Of a DNA stretch of 64,000 bases, positions 54,001 to 61,627 are shown one piece after another (within the stretch, counting starts at the first letter, position 1; every line of letters starts with the position of its first letter). Source of the DNA: Streptomyces violaceoruber (GTDB taxonomy: Bacteria > Actinomycetota > Actinomycetes > Streptomycetales > Streptomycetaceae); assembly GCF_033406955.1 (NCBI RefSeq), contig NZ_CP137734.1, forward strand, positions 8,494,001 through 8,558,000, given 5' to 3'. Under the pieces are notes generated by a model. It had not been told where the DNA came from, did no database searches, and saw nothing but the letters and a program-made list of their open reading frames with translations. Position numbers and translations under genes: made by a program.

Positions 54001-54269
54001 GGCAGATTGGCGGGAGGCACCCCGTAGGCCATCGGGTCGAAGTCCACCTCGGGAAGGAAGGCGCCCCGGCGGGCGTACGTCTTGTCGGGGGCGGCCGGGT
54101 CCGGATCGTAGTGGTCCTCCACCCGCCAGCGGGAGGCGGGGACCTCGGTGATCAGGTCGCGGCCGCCGGTCACGACCCGCCAGTAGCCGGCTGCGTCCGT
54201 GGCGCCCGGAACCAGTGCCCCGACGCCGACCACGGCGATGGGGACCTGGCGGGGGGTGGAGCCGGACAT
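48033..54269 (-). CDS. pfaA: PUFA-synthase-like polyketide synthase: KS-AT-ACP-KR-DH
   Basis: 2078 residues. KS (about 8-460) has Cys207 (TTDAACASS), His342 (VEAHGTGT) and His383 (IGHTKCAAG). AT (about 590-890) has AGHSFGE (Ser about 689) and STAFHSP. A long Pro/Ala linker leads to a run of Ser-Ser-Ser-Glu-Leu repeats (about 1171-1192) and then a single ACP (about 1192-1265) with ADLGVDSIKRVEIL (Ser about 1225). KR (about 1530-1810) has VIVATGGARGVTA, LLFSSVAAVFG and QSDYAMANE. The C-terminal DH-like fold has LADHAPAGVPVLPVA (His about 1836). Marine PfaA proteins carry five or more ACPs, so one ACP is unusual. ATG 54269 follows AGGAGA. Confidence 0.94.
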   Translation of the reverse strand: MSGSTPRQVPIAVVGVGALVPGATDAAGYWRVVTGGRDLITEVPASRWRVEDHYDPDPAAPDKTYARRGAFLPEVDFDPMAYGVPPANLPATDTSQLLALMVADQVLRDAGGTSGIDRDRTGVVLGAAALELLPHMYGRSQRPAWLAGLRESGLDEAEAQAVCDRIAARFEPWRESTFPGLLGNVVAGRIANRFDLHGVNHTTDAACASSLAALSTAVGELSLRRADLVISGGVDTGNDIGMFLCFSKTPALSPSGDCRPFAEAADGTMLGEAVVMYALKRLSDAERDGDRIHAVIRGIGTSSDGRSTAIYAPLPEGQERALRRAYEEAGYPPETVELVEAHGTGTKAGDTAELAALNAVFGASGRPDGQWCAIGSVKSQIGHTKCAAGAAGLLKAVMALHHKVLPPTVKVERPNPAAAAPHGPFYVNTQARPWVRPAGHPRRAAVSSFGFGGSNFHVTLEEYAPPTVPTPSSGTHAGTPARPAPKNTGRPALRHRTASSELVLFAAASPSALEERLPEDGRPLAALARESHAAFSPTARVRLAVVAADTDDLRGKYAQALAHIRRRPEASFSAPSGIRYAYGEPAPGRIGFLFPGQGCQYVGMGAELAMLAPTAQAVWDRLGSIRFDGRPLHRAVFPPPAFTEEERAARAALLNATEWAQPALAVHALALLAVVRELGLRPDCVAGHSFGELVALHCAGALDAESLVGLARRRGELMREAAATPGAMLAVAADRVRVAEVLAGGGFEDIWPANHNSPRQTVLSGSAAAVERARSAFSAAGIASRGLSASTAFHSPLVAPAVEPLAAHLRTVTFSEPRIEVYGNTDAAPYPSCPDAVRRRVAGHLASPVLFQDQIEAMYAAGVRTFVEVGAGATLTGLVGQILGGREHAAVPLDRPAGAGADTFHAALGELAVRGVPLDLNPLWTPYASPVTPAKEREPRMTVKISGANYGQLPPSGTPHVEPTPAPDHGPRPDAVPAVAAPVPAVALPSQAPGDVPLPPVYEPAAASSPQEFGPSHPAEAPADARPVIGDDRQLAVESIHRQTAETHLACQRLLTDSHMAFLRMTETTLAALLGAPVPGAAPGMTAPAALPLPRSVGPLDVPAAVAPPVAAPAPAAVVGAATPYPVPEASDPPASAAMRPSVSEPALPTEAPARDASAPDRSASEPTPSELSSSELSSSELSSSELSSSELEELLLSVVADLTGYPTAMLHVDMDLEADLGVDSIKRVEILSAVRRRVGDVAVGDAGRLGKLRTLREITAALASGARTAGPAPEPDVPVVPAPRADAFEPSPAKARAAAPFSTTVDVPAVRGDGSEPSADEAGVDGWTPLTRLVPRMVESPVCGLATAGLLDGPVVVSGEDVAGCPVVGLVARKLAERGVDATAVAEVPEGARGVIHLGGLSASGTPDEAREVHRSALRAARALAPRAAGGGGLFVTVQDTGGDFGLGGHAPGRAWLGGTAGLARTAAKEWPDVRVRVLDCERGGRNDEEVADAIVCELLEGGADTEVGLRADGTRALLRMVPGPLTPGGAPRIGENSVIVATGGARGVTAAALLDLARTHRPRIVLLGRTEAAAEPAGLASATNERALTRLLAQRAGDAEGSSPARIAEEARRILAAREVRTTLAGLEAAGSPARYVKVDVRDADALTAALREVRATWGPVTGIVHGAGVLADKRIADKTDEQAEPVMATKVDGLRALLSATADDPLDTILLFSSVAAVFGNAGQSDYAMANEVLQQVASAEQARRPDCLVRCVAWGPWQGGMVTPALAAHFGRAGVPLIPPAQGAAACTAELNGAAGQARVVLTAGDGPTAADERLRAQVLVSSDTLPQLADHAPAGVPVLPVALVLNWFAGAAAAWLPAEGQLVLRDLRVYRKYDLPELEGVGHRLTVLGSRGAPGSPAGVEAELRGEEGPAHFRAVVDTGDGAPDPSRWDTPADLKPLDVSAPYDGGVLFHGPRFHALREVRGVSEHGAEATVAGLRSLGWPGGRGPLDPAAVDGALQLALLWGEKVLGAATLPMAVAECRVYRRGPVDDAVRCVVRERKVHDTGARCDAALIGPSGSVLLELTGVELVSRPS
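50701..50760 (+). repeat. Four perfect 15-bp repeats encoding (SSSEL) before the ACP
   Basis: GAGGAAGACAGCTCC occurs four times head to tail without mismatch, coding on the minus strand for Ser-Ser-Ser-Glu-Leu in the linker right before the ACP. The length of this tether could vary between strains. Confidence 0.95.
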
Positions 54270-54319
54270 GGTCTCTCCTCGGGGTCGGGCGGCGGCGGAC
54301 GGTGCCGCGGCGGGGCCGC

Positions 54320-55903
54320 TCACGCCAGCTCGCGCGGCGTGTAGGTGAACGCCTCGGAAGGCAACGGAACGCCGTACGTGCGCAGTTGATGGGCGCGGGT
54401 GAGTGTCGCGGCCCCTTCCAGCAGGTTGAGGGCGATCTGCGTCACGGACCGGTGGGGCGGTTTTGCCAGGAAGGTGCCGGCCGCCCACCGGTTGAACGCG
54501 CCCATCGCCGGTCCGCACCAGATCTGGTAGTCGGCCCGCCGCGCGCTCTCCCCGGTGATCGCCCACCGGCTGGAACTGCCCAGGTACCAGCGGAACACCA
54601 GAGCCATGCGGTGTCGGGGGTCGGCCTCCGCACGGACGGTTTCCGCCGGATCGCGCTCCTCCCAGAAGGCACGCGTGCGCTGCCAGACCTCCTCGAACGG
54701 GGCGCCCAGCACGTCGCGTTCGATGGCGGTACGCAGCGCGGGCGGGATCTCCTCCAGCGAGCCGTGGTCACGGTAGGCCGTGTACAGGCGGCCGGCCCGC
54801 CGGGCGAACATCGTGCCCCGCGACAGCACTTGCAGCTTCACGCCCAGCTCGAACATGTCGGCCGACGGCGCCATGGCGACATCGGCGACGTCCGCGTCGC
54901 ACAGCATCGCCTTGGCCTCGTCGGACAGACCGGCCTCGACCGCCGTCTGGTTCACCGAACCGGTGACGACGTAGGACGCGCCGAGAGCGAAGGCGGCGGC
55001 CACCGCGTCCGGGGTGCCGAGGCCCCCGGCCGCGCCGAGGCGGACCGGCCGCCGGTACCCGAACCGCCGGCAGACCGTGTCGCGCAGGGCGGCGATCCGC
55101 GGCAGCAGGACCGACAACGGCCGGTTGTCGGTGTGCCCGCCGCTGTCCGCCTCGACGGTGATGTCCTCGGCCACCGGCACCAGGGCCGCCAGGGCCGCCT
55201 CCTCGCGGGTCAGGCTGCCACGCGCGACAAGAAGGTCCAGCAGAGCGGACGGGGCGGGGGAGAGGAACCTCTCGGCCACCTCGGGACGGGAGAGCTTCGC
55301 GAGCAGCCGCGTACGCCGGACGACGCTGCCGCCCGCACCCCGGCGCAGGCCCTGCGCCGAGCACAGTACGACCGCAGGGGTCAGCTCCATGAACGCCGAC
55401 ACCGAGATCCGGGGGACGCTGCAGCGCAGCAGAAGCTCCGCGACCCGCCACTCCAGCTCCGGTTCGGCCGGTGAGTGGATGAGATTGACTCCCCAGTTCG
55501 TGCGGGACCCCAGCTCCTGCGCCAGCGAGTGCACAGCCCGCTCCACCTCCGGGAGGGGCAGGCCGCCCGCACCGAAGAAGCCGATCATCTCCGCCCGCGC
55601 CATCGCCGCGACCATGCCGGTGGTCGCGATGCCGTTCGCCATCTCCCCCGCCACATAGGGGAAGCGGACGCCGTGCGCCTCGCAGAAGGTCCGGCCGCCG
55701 AGCCACTCGGGATACAGCGGCGGCAGCGTGCCCAGCACCGGACCGGCGGGCGGCGCCCCGGTCGCGAGGCCCAGCTCCCGGCCGTCCGGGCCGCTGACGA
55801 CGTGCACGGGTTCCCGGATCAGCCGGACACGGTCGGCGATCCCCTGGGGGGAGAAGACCGGCGGACGCACGGCAAGGGCGCGGGGAGCGGCGAGAACGGA
55901 CAC
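54320..55903 (-). CDS. pfaD: PfaD-type trans enoyl reductase
   Basis: 527 residues with an FMN-binding TIM barrel of the nitronate-monooxygenase/PfaD group. Signature stretches are GMVAAMARAEMIGFFGAGGL, VEADSGGHTDNRPL and LGAAGGLGTPDAVAAAFALG, with VVTGSVNQ after it. It should reduce enoyl groups on the ACP during chain building. The GTG start follows TTGGAG. It lies 50 bp before PfaA in the same operon, the classical arrangement. Confidence 0.94.
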   Translation of the reverse strand: MSVLAAPRALAVRPPVFSPQGIADRVRLIREPVHVVSGPDGRELGLATGAPPAGPVLGTLPPLYPEWLGGRTFCEAHGVRFPYVAGEMANGIATTGMVAAMARAEMIGFFGAGGLPLPEVERAVHSLAQELGSRTNWGVNLIHSPAEPELEWRVAELLLRCSVPRISVSAFMELTPAVVLCSAQGLRRGAGGSVVRRTRLLAKLSRPEVAERFLSPAPSALLDLLVARGSLTREEAALAALVPVAEDITVEADSGGHTDNRPLSVLLPRIAALRDTVCRRFGYRRPVRLGAAGGLGTPDAVAAAFALGASYVVTGSVNQTAVEAGLSDEAKAMLCDADVADVAMAPSADMFELGVKLQVLSRGTMFARRAGRLYTAYRDHGSLEEIPPALRTAIERDVLGAPFEEVWQRTRAFWEERDPAETVRAEADPRHRMALVFRWYLGSSSRWAITGESARRADYQIWCGPAMGAFNRWAAGTFLAKPPHRSVTQIALNLLEGAATLTRAHQLRTYGVPLPSEAFTYTPRELA

Positions 55904-55970
55904 GGAAGCTCCAACGGGGCGGGACGGTTGCTGCTGGTCGGGCGTACGCCGTCTGCGACGTACGGGAAGC

Positions 55971-57179
55971 TCAGGAGCACGGTGCGGGCGCAGGGGCGGG
56001 CGGGGTGTCCGGGGGCCGGGGGAGCGCCCCGCTCCTCGGGGCCAGTCCGGACCACAGCCGATCGAGACCGACCGGAGCGCAGACCGCCGCCGGACCGAGC
56101 AGGGTCCTCACCCGGGTGTCGTCGAACCGCCGCCGGTGGGTGAGGTAGGCCGTGATGCCCGGGTAGAAATCGATCATGGTCTCCAGCGCCGAAGGGTCCT
56201 CCGGCTTGGCGTCGACCAGGTCGATCGAGAGGGGGACGAGCCGTTCCAGCAGGGCGACGACGGTGGGCACGGGGACATCGCGGTCATGGACGACGTGGTA
56301 CGTGTCGACCCCGTGTGAGGACGGCAGTTCGGACAGGCGGACCATGACGTCGGCCGCGTGTTCCACCGGTAGCAGGTTCAGCCGCCCGTGCGGGTGCCCC
56401 ACCGTCCGTACCCGGGGCCGAGCCCCGGGGCCCGGCAACCCATGAGCGCCGCGGGAAGAACCGTCCGGAGCCCCGTTGGGAGAGCTCGTGGCGGTCGGTG
56501 GTGCGGCGACGGTCGCCCGTCGCGCGTCGCGCAGGATGCGCTCGACGACCTGCAGGGGGTGCGAAGGCAGCTCCGGGTGCGAGGGCACGTCCGTGACGAG
56601 GATGCTCGGCCGCAGCACCAAGGCCGGTCGCCCGTGCTCGCGGGACCAGGCGTGAACCAGCAGCTCCGCCTCGTACTTGGACTGTTCGTAGGCGTTCTCG
56701 AAACCGGCGCCGTCGTCCAGTTCGTCCTCGTACGCCACCCCGGTGCGCCGCGCGCCGGCCACGAACGCGGTGCTCACATGGCGCACCACCGGTTCCGCGC
56801 GCCCGGCGGCCGCCAGTTCCAGGACGTGGCGGGTGCCTTCGACATTGGTCCGCCGCAGCTCGGGAAGGTCCCCCTCCAGATGGATGCTTCCCGCGCTGTG
56901 CCAGATCGCGCCGAGGCCGTCGGCCAGCTCTCGGAACGCCCGTGCGGACAGGCCCAGCCGGGGCAGTGCCAGATCGGTCTCCACCACCCTCAGCCGCTCC
57001 GGCAGTCGTGCGAGGAACGCGCTCGGCGCACCCATCAGTTCGAGGGAACGGGTGATGCGGTGCAGCGCGTCGCCCGAACCGGCGTGGGCCAGGACCGTCA
57101 CCCACGCGTGCGTGTCGAGCAGACGACGTAACAGGCGCAGCCCGAGGAATCCGGTGGCGCCGGTGAGTGCGACGTGCAC
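55971..57179 (-). CDS. Thioester-reductase-like extended SDR (male-sterility/NAD-binding-4 type)
   Basis: 402 residues starting VHVALTGATGFLGLRLL, with the TGATGFLG cofactor motif at about 6-13. The core has GAIWHSAGSIHLEGD and TNVEGTRHVLELAA, then the YxxxK pair in NAYEQSKYEAELL. This fits thioester reductases that release carrier-bound acyl chains as aldehydes or alcohols, as well as fatty-acyl reductases. GTG 57179 is preferred because GGGAG lies 8 bases upstream and because the Rossmann strand begins there; GTG 57245 would add 22 residues. First gene of the leftward operon, 67 bp before pfaD. Confidence 0.83.
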   Translation of the reverse strand: MHVALTGATGFLGLRLLRRLLDTHAWVTVLAHAGSGDALHRITRSLELMGAPSAFLARLPERLRVVETDLALPRLGLSARAFRELADGLGAIWHSAGSIHLEGDLPELRRTNVEGTRHVLELAAAGRAEPVVRHVSTAFVAGARRTGVAYEDELDDGAGFENAYEQSKYEAELLVHAWSREHGRPALVLRPSILVTDVPSHPELPSHPLQVVERILRDARRATVAAPPTATSSPNGAPDGSSRGAHGLPGPGARPRVRTVGHPHGRLNLLPVEHAADVMVRLSELPSSHGVDTYHVVHDRDVPVPTVVALLERLVPLSIDLVDAKPEDPSALETMIDFYPGITAYLTHRRRFDDTRVRTLLGPAAVCAPVGLDRLWSGLAPRSGALPRPPDTPPAPAPAPCS

Positions 57180-57401
57180 GAGCGTGGCTCCCAGAGCGGT
57201 GAGAAGGGCGGTCCCCGCCGTGCGGGGCGTGCGGAGGCGGAGCACCGGCGGTGCGGCGGACCCGAAGCGGATACGAGCGGCACGGCGTCGACCGTCCCGC
57301 GCGGGTCGTCGTCGGCGATCGCGCCGCGCACGGTCCGGATCGTCCCGCCGATCCGTGCTGCCGGTGTCGCCGGCGCTGCCGACGCCCGTCCCGGACAGGG
57401 C

Positions 57402-57426
57402 TCACCAGGCCTTCGAACCCTGGTGA
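57402..57426. promoter_or_regulatory. Palindrome in the divergent promoter region of the lipid cluster
   Basis: TCACCAGG-N9-CCTGGTGA, perfect 8-bp arms, about 220 bp before the reductase start and 510 bp before the acyltransferase start. It is the only strong dyad seen in 57180-57932, a gap without a supported gene, and could be the cluster operator. Confidence 0.5.
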
Positions 57427-57932
57427 TCTCCGGCGTTTTCACACAATGGCAGACGGCGGACGGAACACACCCATTGATCCGTCCTGGCCACCCGAACGGA
57501 GGATCTCGCTCGACCGTGGGTGCCGCCGGTGCACGCCGCTCGGGCCGGTCCCTCTTTCGGTGGAACTCGTCACGGTGCACCGGGATCACACCCTCGGAGG
57601 CCGCGCCCCGGGACACGGCCGCGCGCGCCAGGCGTCGGAGGCCCGCCGCGGCACGGGAAAACGAGGCCCCGAGGTGCGGAGAGCGGGTGGGCGGCGACCG
57701 GCGCGGAACCGTCCGGTGCCCGCCCGCGGAGCCGGGACGGGCCACCGCAGCCGGCCGGCGCAGCCCCGGTCGCCGGTCATCCTGGTGAGCCGCCGGTCCC
57801 GGCAGCGCGACCGGCTCGGGTGGGTGGGGCGCCCGGCCATTGGATTCCCCGCCCTTCGCGTGCTGCCGTACCTCTGTCCCACCACCGGTGGTCATCGCGA
57901 CCGCCTCGGCCCGAACGGGAGCCCGCACCCGC

Positions 57933-59303
57933 ATGCCCGATTCCGAGCAGTCCACCGTGTCCGCCCCGCCCACCGCGCCGGCGGACCCCTCTACGGGGTC
58001 CGACCGGCCGAAGCGTTCCGTCCCCCCGCCCCGTCATCCCACCCACGCGGTCGACCGCGCGTTCCTCGACCTGGAGCGCCGCCGCCCCGAGGTCCGCTGG
58101 GACGCGGGCGGCGTCGCGTATCTCAGCGGTCCGCCCCCGAGCCTGGCCGATCTCCGCGCGTACGTGGCGTTCCGGCTCGGTGAACTGCCGCTGCTCACCA
58201 GCCGGGTGACGGGAGGCAGGCGGCCCGGGTGGCAGCCGTCCGAGGACTTCCCCGTCGACCGGCATGTGTACGAGGTGGTGGCCGACGGACCCGCCGACTG
58301 GGACACAGCCCTGCACAGCGCGCTCAACGCCCCGTTCGCCCCCGGCGCCTACTGGGGGGTCTGGCTGATCCACGGCCACGAACCCGACGCGTACGCCCTC
58401 TGCTACCGCTTCCTCCACGCCTGCCAGGACGGCTCGGCCGCCGCCATGACGTTCCGCGCGATGCTGGGCGACGGGGAGCCGTCAGCGCGTCCACTGCCGG
58501 GCGGGAGCGGTGTGTTCGGCGTGCCCCGGCGGTTCGGCGCGGCCGTCGCGCTGGCCACGAGGTTCCTGGCGCGCACCTTCACCGTGCGCGGTCACCGCCC
58601 GGACCCGGCCTTCGCCCCTGCCGGTGAGCGGCGGCTGTGGCGGGGGCGCGTCCCCGTGGACACCCTGCGGCTGATCGGCGCCGGACGCGGTGGCTCGGCC
58701 CACGACGCGCATCTCGCAGCGCTGGCCGGGGCGTTGTCGGTGTGGGCGGCCCGCTCCGGTGTACCACTGCCCCGGGTGACGGCCGTGCTGCCCGTCGACG
58801 CGCGGCGGGCCGATGAGGAGCAGACCTGGGGCAACCGCTGCTTCGCCCTTCCGGTCGACCTGCCGGTGGGCCCCGCCCCGGGCCGCCCGCACGGCTCCCC
58901 GGACGAGGAGGCGCCGCTGCGACGGCTCGACCAGATCATGGCGGTGACCCGGAAGCTGCGGGGCGACACCTGGCGACAGGCCGTTCAGGACCTGGTCCGC
59001 TACATGCCGGACCGTCCCACCGCGTGGTACCTGCGCAGGATGCTGTCCCCCCGCGTCACCAACGTCATGGCCACCTCCATGCCGCTCGCCGAAAAGGGGA
59101 GCCTGGGGGAGACCCGGGTGACGGGGACGGCCCTGCTGCCGCTCCTCGTGCCGGGACACCTCTGCGGAGTGGGGCTGTCGTTCTTCGGCGACTGGGCGGA
59201 GGTGTCCTTCGTCGCGGACCGCGCCCTGCCGCTGGGCGAGCTGCTGCCGGAGCTGTGGGAACAGGGCGTGCGAGAGCTGGCCGAGAGCGTGCAGCGGGGT
59301 TGA
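57933..59303 (+). CDS. WS/DGAT-like acyltransferase (condensation-superfamily)
   Basis: 456 residues from ATG 57933 (MPDSEQSTVSAPPTAPAD). The fold follows the wax-ester-synthase/DGAT family, with an N-terminal PTHAVDRAFLDLERR and the catalytic site FLHACQDGSAAAMT: the first His of HHxxxDG is replaced by Leu, while His162 and Asp166-Gly167 stay. VLPVDARRADEEQTWGNRCF and the late LCGVGLSFFGDWAEVSF are also family features. It would join an acyl chain to an alcohol. The start is uncertain, since the only purine-rich element is about 13 bases away and the frame is open upstream. Divergent from the PKS operon. Confidence 0.78.
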   Translation: MPDSEQSTVSAPPTAPADPSTGSDRPKRSVPPPRHPTHAVDRAFLDLERRRPEVRWDAGGVAYLSGPPPSLADLRAYVAFRLGELPLLTSRVTGGRRPGWQPSEDFPVDRHVYEVVADGPADWDTALHSALNAPFAPGAYWGVWLIHGHEPDAYALCYRFLHACQDGSAAAMTFRAMLGDGEPSARPLPGGSGVFGVPRRFGAAVALATRFLARTFTVRGHRPDPAFAPAGERRLWRGRVPVDTLRLIGAGRGGSAHDAHLAALAGALSVWAARSGVPLPRVTAVLPVDARRADEEQTWGNRCFALPVDLPVGPAPGRPHGSPDEEAPLRRLDQIMAVTRKLRGDTWRQAVQDLVRYMPDRPTAWYLRRMLSPRVTNVMATSMPLAEKGSLGETRVTGTALLPLLVPGHLCGVGLSFFGDWAEVSFVADRALPLGELLPELWEQGVRELAESVQRG

Positions 59304-59311
59304 GCGGGCGT

Positions 59312-59349
59312 ACGGGCCGGGGCGCGGGCTCCGTGCCGCCCCGGCCCGT
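59312..59349. terminator. Bidirectional hairpin between acyltransferase and monooxygenase genes
   Basis: Perfect 13-bp arms ACGGGCCGGGGCG and CGCCCCGGCCCGT with a 12-base loop, 8 bp after the acyltransferase stop and before the converging FMO gene. Confidence 0.75.
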
Positions 59350-59393
59350 TACATGACCAGCCCTGCCGCCCCGTACCGGTGCGGGAGGGCTCG

Positions 59394-60773
59394 TCACACC
59401 GTGTCGGACACCGGAGCGGGACGAGGCGCGGCGTCGGGGCGTCGAGCGTCTGCCCGGCGCGCTCGGCGTCTGCCCGCCCGGAGCTCCCGGCGAAGGGCCC
59501 GCCGGTAGGCGCAGATGTCGATCTCGATCCCGTGCCGGTAGGACGGCGCGTAGACCTTGTCGTGCCGTTCCCGCGCACGGGCGATCGACCGGGTCATCTC
59601 CGCGGGCGTCGGCAGGAGGACCTCCCCTTCGATCAGGTCGGCGATCCATTCGGCCTGCGGTTCGAGCAACGGGAAGGCCGCTCCAGCCGGTTGTGCGAGC
59701 CCCATGAAGAAGAGCCCGGGAAGCCGGGGCGGCACCGTGCGCAGATACAGCTCGGTGCGGCCGTCCGGCGCGGCGAAGACGGCGGGGTCCAGGAAGGGGA
59801 AGGACAGCGAGTACCCGGTGGCGTACACCACGGCGTCCACGGTCTCGCGGCTGCCGTCCGTGAAAGACACCGAGTCCCTGCCGAAGGAGCGGATACCGGG
59901 CTTCGCGGTGACCGCGCCCCGGGCCAGCTGGACGAGCAGCTCGTCCGACGTGGAGGGGTGGGCGGCGAGAGGCCGCCGCACCGGTTCGGGGAGCCCGTAG
60001 AGCGCGGGGGCCCCACGGGCCAGCCGCAGCAGGAGTGCCATCCCCGGGTCCTTGAGGAAGCGGGGCAGCACGGCCGCCCTGCTCACCGCCCAGTGGTCCG
60101 CGGGCCGCCCGAGCAGCATCTTCGGGAACACGTGCGCCACGGCGCGGGCGGAGAGGAACGTCCGGGCCGCCGAACGGGAGATCTCCGCCGCGATCTCGCA
60201 CCCGGAGTTGCCCATCCCGACGACGAGAACCCGCTGCCCGGCGTACGGTTCGGGGGAGCGGTAGGCGTGCGCGTGGACGGCGGAGCCCTCGAACACCCCG
60301 GCCCCGGGCACAGCGGGACTCGGAAGACGCGGGTCCCAGTGGTGCCCGTTGGCCACCACCACCTCGGTGTACCGATCGGTCTCCGCCTCCGCCGCTCCTC
60401 GGCTCCGGCGGGTGACCTCCCAGCCGCCGCCCTCCACAGGGCGCACGGAGGAGACCTCCGTGCGCAGTCCGATGTGACCGTGCAGCCCGAAGGTCTCCGC
60501 ATAGCTCTCCAGGTAGGCGAGGACCTGGGTGTGGTGCGGGAAGACCGGGTAGGAATCCGGCATCGGCAGCGAGGAGAAGGACATGCTCTCCTTGGAGATG
60601 TTCGCGTGCAGCGACGCGTACACCCCCGACATGCCGTTGTCGTTGCCATAGCGCCAGAGCCCGCCGATGCCCGAGCCCGCCTCATAGCAGTCGAACGGGA
60701 TGCCGCGCGAAGCGAGGACTCTACTCGCGGCCAGGCCGGACGGGCCGGCTCCGATCACGCATGTTCTCCGCAT
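59394..60773 (-). CDS. Class B flavin-containing monooxygenase
   Basis: 459 residues. FAD motif GAGPSG (8-13) in MRRTCVIGAGPSGLAASRVL; FMO signature FEGSAVHAHAY (FxGxxxHxxxY); NADPH motif VLVVGMGNSGCEIAAEIS; and VDAVVYATGYSLSFPFLD near the end. The C-terminal 40 residues are Arg-rich. Such enzymes oxidise N, S or carbonyl carbon (Baeyer-Villiger). Its place between the acyltransferase and ABC genes suggests it tailors the lipid product, but this is inference. The ATG lacks a close ribosome site (AAAGG about 11 bases away). Confidence 0.9.
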   Translation of the reverse strand: MRRTCVIGAGPSGLAASRVLASRGIPFDCYEAGSGIGGLWRYGNDNGMSGVYASLHANISKESMSFSSLPMPDSYPVFPHHTQVLAYLESYAETFGLHGHIGLRTEVSSVRPVEGGGWEVTRRSRGAAEAETDRYTEVVVANGHHWDPRLPSPAVPGAGVFEGSAVHAHAYRSPEPYAGQRVLVVGMGNSGCEIAAEISRSAARTFLSARAVAHVFPKMLLGRPADHWAVSRAAVLPRFLKDPGMALLLRLARGAPALYGLPEPVRRPLAAHPSTSDELLVQLARGAVTAKPGIRSFGRDSVSFTDGSRETVDAVVYATGYSLSFPFLDPAVFAAPDGRTELYLRTVPPRLPGLFFMGLAQPAGAAFPLLEPQAEWIADLIEGEVLLPTPAEMTRSIARARERHDKVYAPSYRHGIEIDICAYRRALRRELRAGRRRARRADARRPDAAPRPAPVSDTV

Positions 60774-61012
60774 GGCTGACCGGCCTTTCACGTCAGACGG
60801 GTACGACCTTCCGGGAGGCCGGTCACGGTAGCCGCCGCCACTGCGACCGAGGCGGTTTTGGGCAGGCTTCCCGCCGCACGCGTGACAGGCGGGCGCCAGG
60901 TTGACACCGCAGGGGGCGTTCTCCAGGCTGCCGTTTCCCTCGCCCGGCCGACTCGTTGGGCACGTGCGGACCGGTTCCGCGCACCGCAGGCCAGGTACCA
61001 CGGAGCGAAGCG
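60774..61012. other. Divergent intergenic region between FMO and ABC genes
   Basis: About 240 bp with no supported gene; it should hold both promoters. No clear palindrome was found. Confidence 0.5.
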
Positions 61013-61627
61013 ATGGACGTCCACGATGTGCACCATTCCTACCGACAGCACGCCGTCCTGAGGGGCGTCGGCCTCCGGCTGAAGCCCGGCACCCTGGCCG
61101 GGATCGTCGGCGAGAACGGTGCGGGCAAGACGACCCTGCTGAAGATCCTCTCCGGTGAACTCCGTCCGGACCGGGGGACCGTGCACCATGGCGGCAGGTT
61201 CGGCTACTGTCCGCAGACCGTGGTGCTGGACGACTCCTTCACCGTCCGCCAGCATCTCGACTTCTTCAGGAGCGCGTTCGGCCTCACCGGGCTCGAACGG
61301 GCCGAGGAGGTGATGGAGACACTGGCCTTCACCGAGTACCTCGACCAGCGCGCGGGTCGGCTCAGCGGGGGCTCGCGGCAGAAGCTCAACCTGACCCTGG
61401 CCCTCATGCACGACCCGGACGTACTCCTGCTGGACGAGCCCTACCAGGGCTTCGACTGGGAGACCTACCTGCGCTTCTGGGAACTGGCGACCAGGCTGCG
61501 CGACGCAGGGCGTTCGGTGCTGGTCGTCTCGCACCTCGCGTACGACATCGACCGGCTGGACCAGCTCTGGCGCCTGGAGGGCGGGCGCCTGCACATCCAG
61601 GAACGGCCTACGGAGGCCGCGGCGTGA
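61013..61627 (+). CDS. ABC transporter ATP-binding protein
   Basis: 204 residues: Walker A VGENGAGKTTLLKIL (33-40), signature RLSGGSRQKLNL, Walker B DVLLLDEPYQGFDWE, and H-loop LVVSHLAYDIDRLD. It is short for an NBD and lacks the extra C-terminal region of DrrA-type proteins. ATG 61013 follows CGGAG. Its stop overlaps the permease start (GTGA). Confidence 0.93.
   Translation: MDVHDVHHSYRQHAVLRGVGLRLKPGTLAGIVGENGAGKTTLLKILSGELRPDRGTVHHGGRFGYCPQTVVLDDSFTVRQHLDFFRSAFGLTGLERAEEVMETLAFTEYLDQRAGRLSGGSRQKLNLTLALMHDPDVLLLDEPYQGFDWETYLRFWELATRLRDAGRSVLVVSHLAYDIDRLDQLWRLEGGRLHIQERPTEAAA

Noticed and set aside
57402..57426. TTCGAACC word resembling a tRNA T-arm
   Set aside because: No acceptor, D or anticodon stem can be formed around it; it is better explained as an operator-like palindrome.
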